Shown here: piece after piece, positions 1 to 6,343 of the stretch | Numbering within the stretch: position 1 is the stretch's first letter | Layout: each line of letters opens with the position of its first letter | Assembly (NCBI GenBank): GCA_051010055.1 | Contig: JBPCVY010000185.1 | Location: forward strand, 1-7,325 | Length of the DNA: 7,325 nucleotides | Origin: CAJQND01 sp051010055 | GTDB lineage: Bacteria > Pseudomonadota > Alphaproteobacteria > Rhizobiales > CAJQND01 | Direction of reading: 5' to 3' | The notes under the pieces: model-generated | What the model was told of the DNA's origin: nothing | What the model saw: the letters and a program-made list of their open reading frames with translations, nothing else | Databases searched by the model: none | Position numbers and translations under genes: made by a program

Positions 1-719
1 GCAAGATCAAAACGCCGGATAAGGGTGGAGCGGAAATCCACATCTTCAACCGTGCCCTCAACGACACCCTCAACACGTATCCATTCACCGATGCTGAACC
101 GTTTCTCGCCCATGCTGGTTATGCCGGCCAGGAGGTTTTTCAGAATATCCTGCGCCGCCAAGGCAAGAGCTGCGCCGACGACCCCCATGCCGGTCAGGAT
201 AGGCCCGATGTCGATGCCCCAGATTTTCAACACCGCGGCGACGCCGACAAAGATGGTGAGAAACTTCATCGCCTTGATAACCCAATCGATTTGTATGGAC
301 GATTGCGCGTTGCGGTAAGGCTCCAGCGCTTTGGCGAAAGGATCGCAAAATGCGTAAACTGCAGCAAATACGGCGGCGACAAGAATCGAATTCAGTATCT
401 TTTCAAGGAGATCGGAAACGACCTCCGGCGGGTCAATCAAGTTCACCGCCAAAAGCACACCAATCACAACCACCAGCGCCCTAACGGAGGGCTGCAAAGC
501 CTTTTTCACTGTGTCATTAAATTCAATTCCAATGGCGTTTCCTACCCAGCCTGCTGCGGAAATGAGAAAGTCCGCAAGGGGCCGGCGGGCGAGCCACAGG
601 GCAATATTCAAGACGGTTGCGGCAATTAAAATCGACCAATCAAGTCCGATAAACCAATTCCAGGCAGGAACAAGCAGAGTAATCCAAAGTTCACGCAAGC
701 TATTTTGGGTTGATTCCAT
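1..719 (-). CDS. MscS-family small-conductance mechanosensitive channel (3'-truncated by window edge)
   Basis: Only the first 239 codons are inside the window; the reading frame is still open at base 1, so the C-terminal part is missing. Hydrophobic stretches lie near residues 28-46, 80-96, 110-127 and 150-168. They are followed by the family's pore helix at about 170-200, rich in Gly and Ala and containing GAALALAAQDILKNLLAG. The start of the beta domain follows (GEWIRVEG, then GTVEDVDFRST), which closely matches the MscS signature. The family forms heptameric inner-membrane channels that open under membrane tension and release solutes during hypo-osmotic shock. Five predicted helices suggest a somewhat longer N-terminus than E. 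coli MscS, which has three. The ATG at 719 is preceded by an AAGGTGA Shine-Dalgarno sequence. The gene is divergent from the transport unit at 904. The family call is secure; which MscS subtype it is cannot be decided from the fragment. Confidence 0.93.
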   Translation of the reverse strand, partial: MESTQNSLRELWITLLVPAWNWFIGLDWSILIAATVLNIALWLARRPLADFLISAAGWVGNAIGIEFNDTVKKALQPSVRALVVVIGVLLAVNLIDPPEVVSDLLEKILNSILVAAVFAAVYAFCDPFAKALEPYRNAQSSIQIDWVIKAMKFLTIFVGVAAVLKIWGIDIGPILTGMGVVGAALALAAQDILKNLLAGITSMGEKRFSIGEWIRVEGVVEGTVEDVDFRSTLIRRFDL

Positions 720-724
720 CAGCT

Positions 725-731
725 TCACCTT
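725..731 (-). promoter_or_regulatory. Shine-Dalgarno site of the mscS-like gene
   Basis: On the minus strand this reads AAGGTGA, ending 5 bases before the ATG at 719 (8 bases from the AAGG core). It supports that ATG as the start. It overlaps by two bases a TTGACA hexamer on the opposite strand. Confidence 0.6.
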
Positions 732-798
732 GACAAATTCTTGTGCGAATTTTGGTTTATCTTATTTGAAATTTTGCCGGTGAGTGAACAAGGACTTT

Positions 799-829
799 TA
801 AACAGTAGTATTTGTGATGTGTCTGTTTA
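799..829. repeat. Inverted repeat TAAACAG-N17-CTGTTTA, possible operator
   Basis: Two perfect 7-bp arms, 799-805 and 823-829, are separated by 17 bases and lie near the middle of the divergent intergenic region. The 24-bp spacing of equivalent positions is a little over two helical turns, compatible with a dimeric regulator or with two half-sites. A repeat of this length can occur by chance in AT-rich DNA, and no regulator gene is in the window. The 17-base loop and lack of a following T-run make a terminator unlikely. Confidence 0.3.
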
Positions 830-890
830 GGTTCTGGTGTTTCTTGCCTTTGGAAATACTAGTTTTTCCGATAGTTTTATTAAGTTGATG

Positions 891-896
891 AGAGGG
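891..896 (+). promoter_or_regulatory. Shine-Dalgarno site supporting the TTG start at 904
   Basis: AGAGGG ends 7 bases before the TTG at 904, good spacing for initiation there. A competing AGGGA at 923-927 precedes an in-frame ATG at 934, so both starts have some support. Confidence 0.5.
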
Positions 897-903
897 TTGA
901 GTT

Positions 904-1908
904 TTGGCTGGGATTAGGTTTCAGGGACTCGCGATGTGCGCTTCGTGTTTGGCGGTCATTGCTTTGTGTTTTTCCCTAAGTGCCGGGGCTGTTGAAAAGC
1001 GCGGCTATATCTGGCTTGGAACGGGCGGGCCGGCGGGCACTTATTACCGGGTCGGTAAGTCTTTGTGTGATCTTATTAATTCCCGATCGCGGCCGATTGG
1101 CGCCGGCGCGACTATGCGCCTGCACTGCACAATCGCGCCCTCCGGTGGTTCAACCTATAACCTGCGCCAGGTCTCAATAGGCGCGTTCACCTTCGCGCTT
1201 AGCCAATCCGATTCCCAGCACTTCTCACATCAAGGCACCAAGCCATCACATGTGGTGCCGTTCAAGGATTTGCGGTCGGTGCTGTCGCTCTATCCTGAAC
1301 CGGTTCAAGTTGTTGTTTCAAAAAATTCCGGCATCGAAACTTTCGCAGACATTCGCGGCAAGCGCGTCAATATTGGTAATCGCGGGTCGGGCACACGCAG
1401 CCTGATGATTGCCATTATGGAAGCCCATGACATTAAGGTAGATGATCTTGGCAAGGCCACCGGGCTGACTTCCAAGGAATATGCTGAAGCGCTTTGCGAT
1501 GACCGGATTGATGCATTCGTGTCCGTCACCACGTTTCCATTTGCACCGGTGAACAAAGCGATTACTGAATGCGGGGCGCGCCTTCTAAATCTTAACTCCA
1601 CGGTTGAAGAAAAGCTGGTGTCGAAATTTCCCTTTTACGAAGTCATCACCATTCCCGCCGGCGCTTATGAAGGCATGAGCAGAGAAATCACCACGATAGG
1701 GGTTATAGCAACTGTGGTGACAGGCCGCCGGGTTGATGCCAAGGCGGTGTACGAATTCACCCGAACAATACTGGAAAACGCACAAGAGCTGCGTGATCGC
1801 ACCAAAGTGCCAATATTCGTCGAGCCGGACCGCATGGTGCGTGATGGCCTTTCCGCACCGCTCCATCCTGGCGCAGTGCGCTACTACATTGAAAAGGGCT
1901 GGCTGTAA
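904..1908 (+). CDS. TAXI-family periplasmic solute-binding protein
   Basis: The 334-residue product has a signal peptide (hydrophobic core about 10-26, likely cleavage after AGA at 27-29) and a mature part of the usual TAXI length. Family hallmarks seen are LGTGGPAGTYYRVG at 38-51, SGGSTYNL at 80-87, FALSQSD at 97-103, RGKRVNIGNRGSGTR at 151-165 and PLHPGAVRYYIEKG at 319-332. TAXI proteins capture small molecules, often glutamate-like or other carboxylates, in the periplasm and normally hand them to TRAP membrane subunits. No such subunits are visible here. The stop codon instead overlaps the start of a DAACS-type carrier fusion in a TAATG junction, which suggests it serves that carrier. The TTG start gives the signal peptide its basic N-terminus (Arg5) and has AGAGGG at good spacing. 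An in-frame ATG at 934 is the alternative and would leave no basic residue before the hydrophobic core. The family is certain; the substrate is unknown. Confidence 0.92.
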   Translation: MAGIRFQGLAMCASCLAVIALCFSLSAGAVEKRGYIWLGTGGPAGTYYRVGKSLCDLINSRSRPIGAGATMRLHCTIAPSGGSTYNLRQVSIGAFTFALSQSDSQHFSHQGTKPSHVVPFKDLRSVLSLYPEPVQVVVSKNSGIETFADIRGKRVNIGNRGSGTRSLMIAIMEAHDIKVDDLGKATGLTSKEYAEALCDDRIDAFVSVTTFPFAPVNKAITECGARLLNLNSTVEEKLVSKFPFYEVITIPAGAYEGMSREITTIGVIATVVTGRRVDAKAVYEFTRTILENAQELRDRTKVPIFVEPDRMVRDGLSAPLHPGAVRYYIEKGWL

Positions 1909-4127
1909 TGGCGACTACTGAAGCCGATACGGTTGACGATGTCCCAAAGCAGGCCGGGTATCACTTGGGCTCCTTTTCCAGCATATTGTTAGCGGCCATC
2001 CTTGGTGTCGCGTGCGGTCTGTTTTTCGGCGAGTATTGCCGCAATCTGGGCATTGTCGGTAACGCCTATATCGGCTTGTTACAGATGACCGTTCTTCCCT
2101 ACATCGTTTTCTCTCTTGTGGGGAATATAGGGCGGCTGTCGATCAGCGAAAGTAAGCGCCTTGCTAAGGTGAGTGTAATGGCGCTGGCAATCTTGTGGCT
2201 GGTGGGAGCCCTGGTTGTGCTGGTCATCCCATTTGCTTTGCCGGATTGGGAAACCGGCTCGTTCTTCTCAACAAGCCTTATCAATCCGGTCAAGGAAGTG
2301 GATTTTCTTGCCCTTTTTATTCCATCAAACCCATTCCAGTCCCTGGCGCAAAACCTGGCTCCAGCTGTGGTGCTGTTTTGCATGTTCTTTGGCTTCGCGC
2401 TCATAAAAATCCGAGACAAAGAGCAGATTCTTGGGCTGGTTGACACCATCACCGCAACTTTGTCCCGTGTTAGCCATCTGATTGCAAACCTTGCTCCGAT
2501 TGGCATTTTTGCGATTTCGGCAAGCGCCACGGGAACACTGACACTTGAGGAATTCGGCCGTCTGCAGGCTTACCTCCTCATCTTCACCGCAGCGGTTTTG
2601 ATCGTCATGTTGTGGGCGTTGCCCATGCTGGTGGCCTGTCTCACGCCGTTCAAATACCGGGATATTGTTGCAGCTTCCCGGAGTGCATTGATCACCACAT
2701 TCGTCATTGGCAGCGTGTTTGTGGTGATCCCAATGCTGGTGGACAGCGTGCGTGAGCTGCTAGACAAGTATCACAAAGAGCAGGGCTATGAAGATGAGGA
2801 CCTCCATGCCCTGTCGAACCCGGAATTTATTATCCCTCTTGCCTATCCATTCCCACATCTGGGCAAGGTGCTTACCTTGATTTTTGTGCCGTTCGCCGCC
2901 TGGTTCTATGGCCGCCCGATGGAGTTTGTCGATTACCCGCTGTTCCTCTCCACCGGCCTATTGCTGAGCTTCGGAAAGGTTACCACCACAATTCCGTTCC
3001 TGCTTGATATGCAGGAATTACCGGCCGATATTTTCCAGCTTTTCCTGATGTCGAGCGTTGTGGCGGGCCGCTTTAACGACGTTTTGGGTGCGATGCACCT
3101 TATGGCCTTCACATTGCTGGTAACCGCCGCGATGGCGGGAATTGCGAAAGTCCAGCGCACCAAGCTCATTTTCGCCACAGCCTCTACCGTCATTATGATT
3201 TTTGTTGCTGTGGTGGGTATGCGCGTTGGCCTTAATGCCACCTTCACGACCACTTTTGGCCGCGACACGATTATCGCCAGTATGAACTCACTTGAGAGGC
3301 AGGTGTCTAACCGGGTGTTGAGCTTCGGCGTGCCCGAACATGTTGAAGATGAAGGCTCACGCCTTGAACGCATCCGGCAATCGGAAACCTTGCGGGTTGG
3401 GTTTGATCCGGACCGGCTGCCCTTTACCTACTACAATGCCCGTGGCCAGCTTGTTGGGTTGGATATAGACCTTATCCACCGGCTTGCCCGCGATTTGCAT
3501 GTAAGCGAAGTTGAATTTGTACCCTTTGCACCGGCCACATTGGCCCAGCAATTGGCGGATGATCAGTTTTCCCTTGCCATATCCGGGTTGGCGGCAACCG
3601 TAGCCAGGGCCGAAAATGCGCTCATTAGTGCGCCTTATATGAACGTCACCATGGCTATCGTTGTGCGTGACTACGATAAGCGGGCATTTGAAGATCTTGA
3701 TGAACTTCGCACTCGCGACGACCTCAGAATCGGTGTCGAAATTGGCAGCTATTTCGGCGAAAAGATCCGTGAGGTGCTGCCCAACGCCAAACTGGTCGAA
3801 CTGTGGTCGGAGCGCCAGTTCTTTGAAGGCCCGCCGGAATATATGGATGCCCTGGTGACAAGCGCTGAAGGTGGTGCGGGCTGGACACTTGTGCATCCGG
3901 AATACACGGTGATCAGCCCCATGCGACGGAAGATTTCAGTGCCTTTGGCATTCCTGATTGCCGGTAAAGACCAGGAACTTAACGATTTTTTGAAGCAATG
4001 GATTGAGTTAAAACGGCTGGATGGGACGATAGATGACCTTTATGATTATTGGATACTTGGCCGTGGTGCGAAGGTGAAGAAGCCGCGTTGGAGTATTATT
4101 CGGGATGTTCTTGGGTGGGTTGAGTAA
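1908..4127 (+). CDS. DAACS/SDF-type symporter fused to a C-terminal family-3 solute-binding domain
   Basis: The 739-residue product has two parts. Residues about 20-415 resemble a dicarboxylate/amino acid:cation symporter: membrane helices from residue 22, the segment LLQMTVLPYIVFSLV (57-71), a first hairpin about 258-285, a TM7-like segment 307-335, a second hairpin about 345-370 and a TM8-like segment 375-415. An additional helix at about 421-443, preceded by basic residues, would carry the chain into the periplasm. After a linker, residues about 495-715 form a family-3 binding domain (LRVGFDPDRLPFTYYN, GQLVGLDIDLIHRLA, then AISGLAATVARAEN with Arg567). Canonical symporters are about 400-450 residues and lack this domain. 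By eye, the carrier's NMDGT, serine-rich and GxPGAG motifs are not conserved. Translation is coupled to the TAXI gene (1-base overlap, AAGGG at 1894-1898). Substrate and coupling ion are unknown. The domain calls are strong; joint working with the TAXI protein is inferred. Confidence 0.88.
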   Translation: MATTEADTVDDVPKQAGYHLGSFSSILLAAILGVACGLFFGEYCRNLGIVGNAYIGLLQMTVLPYIVFSLVGNIGRLSISESKRLAKVSVMALAILWLVGALVVLVIPFALPDWETGSFFSTSLINPVKEVDFLALFIPSNPFQSLAQNLAPAVVLFCMFFGFALIKIRDKEQILGLVDTITATLSRVSHLIANLAPIGIFAISASATGTLTLEEFGRLQAYLLIFTAAVLIVMLWALPMLVACLTPFKYRDIVAASRSALITTFVIGSVFVVIPMLVDSVRELLDKYHKEQGYEDEDLHALSNPEFIIPLAYPFPHLGKVLTLIFVPFAAWFYGRPMEFVDYPLFLSTGLLLSFGKVTTTIPFLLDMQELPADIFQLFLMSSVVAGRFNDVLGAMHLMAFTLLVTAAMAGIAKVQRTKLIFATASTVIMIFVAVVGMRVGLNATFTTTFGRDTIIASMNSLERQVSNRVLSFGVPEHVEDEGSRLERIRQSETLRVGFDPDRLPFTYYNARGQLVGLDIDLIHRLARDLHVSEVEFVPFAPATLAQQLADDQFSLAISGLAATVARAENALISAPYMNVTMAIVVRDYDKRAFEDLDELRTRDDLRIGVEIGSYFGEKIREVLPNAKLVELWSERQFFEGPPEYMDALVTSAEGGAGWTLVHPEYTVISPMRRKISVPLAFLIAGKDQELNDFLKQWIELKRLDGTIDDLYDYWILGRGAKVKKPRWSIIRDVLGWVE

Positions 4128-4164
4128 AATACGCCTTTAGTTTGTGTGGTTGGGGAAAATAGAT

Positions 4165-4170
4165 GGAGAG
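4165..4170 (+). promoter_or_regulatory. Shine-Dalgarno site favouring the ATG at 4178
   Basis: GGAGAG ends 7 bases before the ATG at 4178. The alternative in-frame ATG at 4163 has GGGG at 4152-4155 at similar spacing, a weaker match to the anti-Shine-Dalgarno sequence. The later start also gives a cleaner signal peptide beginning MKYV. Confidence 0.45.
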
Positions 4171-4177
4171 TTTGCAA

Positions 4178-4705
4178 ATGAAGTACGTGACTTTCGGCGC
4201 CGTATCGTTTTGTTTGCTGTCCGCCAGCATCATCGCCGGCAAGGCTGTGGCCGAAGAGATGCCTCTTAATAAGTGTGAAGCGGTGTTTGGCAGCTATGTG
4301 ACCTCCATTTCCGATATTGAGGGGGTCTTCCAATCGCGCGGCTTGGTGACGTTCTCAGGCGATGGCGTGTTCCTCATCAACGATTCCGGGCAAGGGGGCG
4401 TTGAGGGCATTTATGACCCGTTTTCAGCCAGCCAGGGGGCGTGGACATGCGCAGGCGGTGATGGGAAAAATCTGACCGTGAAGGCGGTGGGCCTGAATTT
4501 CACATTGCCAAGATCTTCCAATCGGTCTGGATTTGGCCGGGTGGACTATGAAGCTACCTATGAGATTGAGAGCAAAACCATGAGTGGGACCATCGCGCTC
4601 AGGTTTTCCGGCGCCGACGATCTTGAGAGCGCAGATCCGGTTTCCGTCGACGGGCCTCCGTTCGAGGAATTCCGCTTTTCAGGCAACCGGATCGTGGTGA
4701 AATAA
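4178..4705 (+). CDS. Small secreted protein of unknown function
   Basis: The 175-residue product (180 if the ATG at 4163 is used) starts with a signal peptide, likely cleaved after AVA at residues 23-25, giving a mature protein of about 150 residues. The mature part is rich in alternating polar and hydrophobic residues and glycine (for example RGLVTFSGDGVFLINDSGQGG at about 54-74), as in a small beta-sandwich or lipocalin-like barrel. That fold is a guess. Two cysteines, 33 and 91, are the only ones in the mature part and could form a disulfide. I do not recognise the family. It lies 50 bp after the symporter fusion on the same strand, and no terminator hairpin is visible in the gap, so it may be the third gene of that operon. 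Its stop is one base from the stop of the convergent gene. Confidence 0.8.
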   Translation: MKYVTFGAVSFCLLSASIIAGKAVAEEMPLNKCEAVFGSYVTSISDIEGVFQSRGLVTFSGDGVFLINDSGQGGVEGIYDPFSASQGAWTCAGGDGKNLTVKAVGLNFTLPRSSNRSGFGRVDYEATYEIESKTMSGTIALRFSGADDLESADPVSVDGPPFEEFRFSGNRIVVK

Positions 4706-4706
4706 C

Positions 4707-6299
4707 TCAGTTCGAGAATACGGAATTGTTGGCGCCGACTTTACGCAATTTTCGCGCAAAGGGAATGCCCTTGTTGCGGTAGAACTGAAGCTGCTGCGGT
4801 TGTAGCTCTGCCTCATAGAGATAGAGTTTTTTGTACGTCTTACCTTTGAACGTATTCCGATCGATGAACTGGGCATCCGTGATGTCTGTGAAATAGGCGC
4901 GGCCATCTTTCTCGAACTTCGCAATACCCCCATAGAGCCATTCGTAGAACGGCCTGCGCTTGTTAGGCGCCCGGTATTGGTGAGGCTTCTTATCCTTCAG
5001 TGAATAGGCGTGGTAATACTTAACTCCCATCACTTCCGGCACCATATCGCCATCAATGTCGAAAACATCGAACAGGTAGGATTTGTTGATGAACACATCC
5101 ACCTCATACATGCCGTCAGTTTCTGCTGGCAGGAACTGGCGCAACTCGTTAATGTGCCCGGTGTTTACATGGGTGCAACCGCCAGACATTGGCCCGCGCG
5201 AGAGCAGCCAAAGGTACTTGAACTGCTTGCCGGTGCGTTCGTCTTTTGGCGCGTTTCGCAGGCTCTGCGGCAGGAACGATGCCTTTTGCGGTTCCATCTT
5301 CCACCACAAGGTATGGAAGGAATTATGTAGGCGTGTGCCCACATGCATGTAGGGCAACCAGGGCGAATAGCTATATTCCAAGGCGTCTGGAATATGGTCC
5401 ACAGTTTTGGTGCGCTGGTGGTGTTTCAGCGCCCGGCGGCCAGGCGTCGGGAAGAGTGGGATTTTCTGGCCCTTGTAAGTAGTGTAGCCATTGAAGCTGC
5501 CGATCGGGTAGATGGCCGTAAACTCGGTGAACTTGAATGCACCATCTTTTATCGGGTAGCGACCGCCGGAGACCTTCTCCAACAAGTTGAGATAGTTTTC
5601 CCTGATCGCGGCAACGCGGTTGTTTGTGCCTTTTACCTTCAGCGTTTTGCGCACAAGTCTTGTAAGTTCCTTTTTTACCGCCGGGTCAAGCTCCGCAACA
5701 TAAAGCCGGGTCGGCAGCAATGCGTTCAACACGGCCAGCTGACGCTTGCGATTGACGGAATTTTGATCGGTTTTGCGGAGAGTTTTCGTCCAGTTGGCAA
5801 TCACCTTGTCCACGGGCATTGAAATCTCAAACACCCGGCCCGGATTCAGTTTGCGCATCACGGCAAGGTTGCGGCTTCTGATAGCTTCAGCGCTTAGCGT
5901 TTTCCCCTGCTTCGATAGCTCAGCGATAAATGTTTCGCGGACAGTTTTTTCAAATCTTTCAAAACCCATATTTTGGGTAAGCACCAACTGGCCCTGGCGA
6001 ATGAGGTCTTTGTAAACCTTGTAGCGGGTGTGAATGTCGTCCACGTAGGTCTCAAGTACCGCATCGGAGAGCACAATCGTGGTGCGCAACTGGTTGCCGC
6101 GCCCGATTTGCAAGTGAATGCGGTCAGGGTCGAGCGCGCGCGGCGCGAACCCTGTGTAAAATGTCGGTTCATAGCGCTGATAGTAGATGCCAAGTTCCGG
6201 CGCATTCGTTTCAGCGATGGCATGAGAATTTGACATGGCGCCGGCAGCTGCCAGCGCCAGGCCATAAAGCGCGGTGCGCGCCATAGATGTTCGAAACAT
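4707..6299 (-). CDS. Secreted L,D-transpeptidase (YkuD)-like protein, motif variant SGGCTH
   Basis: The 530-residue product begins with a signal peptide (MFRTSMARTALYGLALAAAG, likely cleavage after SHA at 24-26). The N-terminal half, about 30-250, is helical and charged and resembles nothing I know. The C-terminal half has the outline of a YkuD domain: PTPG near 284-287, a His in HNSFH at 325-329, then SRGPMSGGCTH with Cys375. In true L,D-transpeptidases, which cross-link or modify peptidoglycan, the motif is S-x-G-C-x-R; here His377 replaces Arg. After the Cys comes an Asp-rich loop (DVFDIDGDMVPEVMGV, 411-426) like FG-GAP or EF-hand calcium loops. The next gene upstream encodes a clear paralogue 44 bp away, probably the same operon. 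I chose ATG 6299 because GGGA lies 7 bases before it; an in-frame TTG at 6323 has no good ribosome site. Activity is uncertain because of the Arg-to-His change. Confidence 0.75.
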   Translation of the reverse strand: MFRTSMARTALYGLALAAAGAMSNSHAIAETNAPELGIYYQRYEPTFYTGFAPRALDPDRIHLQIGRGNQLRTTIVLSDAVLETYVDDIHTRYKVYKDLIRQGQLVLTQNMGFERFEKTVRETFIAELSKQGKTLSAEAIRSRNLAVMRKLNPGRVFEISMPVDKVIANWTKTLRKTDQNSVNRKRQLAVLNALLPTRLYVAELDPAVKKELTRLVRKTLKVKGTNNRVAAIRENYLNLLEKVSGGRYPIKDGAFKFTEFTAIYPIGSFNGYTTYKGQKIPLFPTPGRRALKHHQRTKTVDHIPDALEYSYSPWLPYMHVGTRLHNSFHTLWWKMEPQKASFLPQSLRNAPKDERTGKQFKYLWLLSRGPMSGGCTHVNTGHINELRQFLPAETDGMYEVDVFINKSYLFDVFDIDGDMVPEVMGVKYYHAYSLKDKKPHQYRAPNKRRPFYEWLYGGIAKFEKDGRAYFTDITDAQFIDRNTFKGKTYKKLYLYEAELQPQQLQFYRNKGIPFARKLRKVGANNSVFSN

Positions 6300-6306
6300 A
6301 AAAACG

Positions 6307-6310
6307 TCCC
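6307..6310 (-). promoter_or_regulatory. Shine-Dalgarno site supporting the ATG at 6299
   Basis: On the minus strand this reads GGGA and ends 7 bases before the ATG at 6299. It is only a four-base match but better than anything before the upstream TTG at 6323. It lies in the 44-bp gap between the two paralogues, which shows no terminator hairpin. Confidence 0.4.
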
Positions 6311-6343
6311 GTTGTTGTTTCAACCGAACTCGATGTTACGGAC

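Larger units (their letters stand above)
720..903. promoter_or_regulatory. Divergent intergenic region with likely promoters for both flanking genes
   Basis: This 184-bp gap separates the start codons of two divergent genes, so both must be transcribed from here or from within the neighbouring coding sequence. It is AT-richer than its flanks. It holds a perfect TTGACA at 730-735 on the plus strand and an inverted repeat at 799-829. I could not find a convincing TATAAT-like -10 box at 16-18 bp spacing from the TTGACA; the nearest AT-rich hexamer, TATCTT at 758-763, is too far away. The promoter assignment is therefore positional, and the transcription starts are not defined. No open reading frame of interest lies here. 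Confidence 0.45.

Noticed and set aside
904..1908. TAXI protein as a standard TRAP system
   Set aside because: The next gene is an SDF-type carrier fused to a binding domain, not a DctQ or DctM-like protein, and no TRAP membrane gene appears in the window.
3357..3896. Minus-strand open frame of 179 codons
   Set aside because: It is antisense to the well-supported binding domain of the carrier fusion; no motif or signal sequence supports it.
4128..4177. Possible terminator after the carrier gene
   Set aside because: No inverted repeat with a T-run is visible in the 50-bp gap.
4731..4736. GGCGCC palindrome near the convergent gene ends as a terminator stem
   Set aside because: It has no loop and no T-run, and lies inside coding sequence; the self-complementarity is ordinary for GC-rich codons.
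5343..5822. Plus-strand open frame of 159 codons
   Set aside because: It lies wholly antisense to the YkuD-like gene, has no recognisable family and looks like a composition-driven shadow.
4707..6323. TTG at 6323 as start of the 4707 minus-strand gene
   Set aside because: There is no ribosome site before it, and it adds eight charged residues in front of a signal peptide that begins well at ATG 6299.
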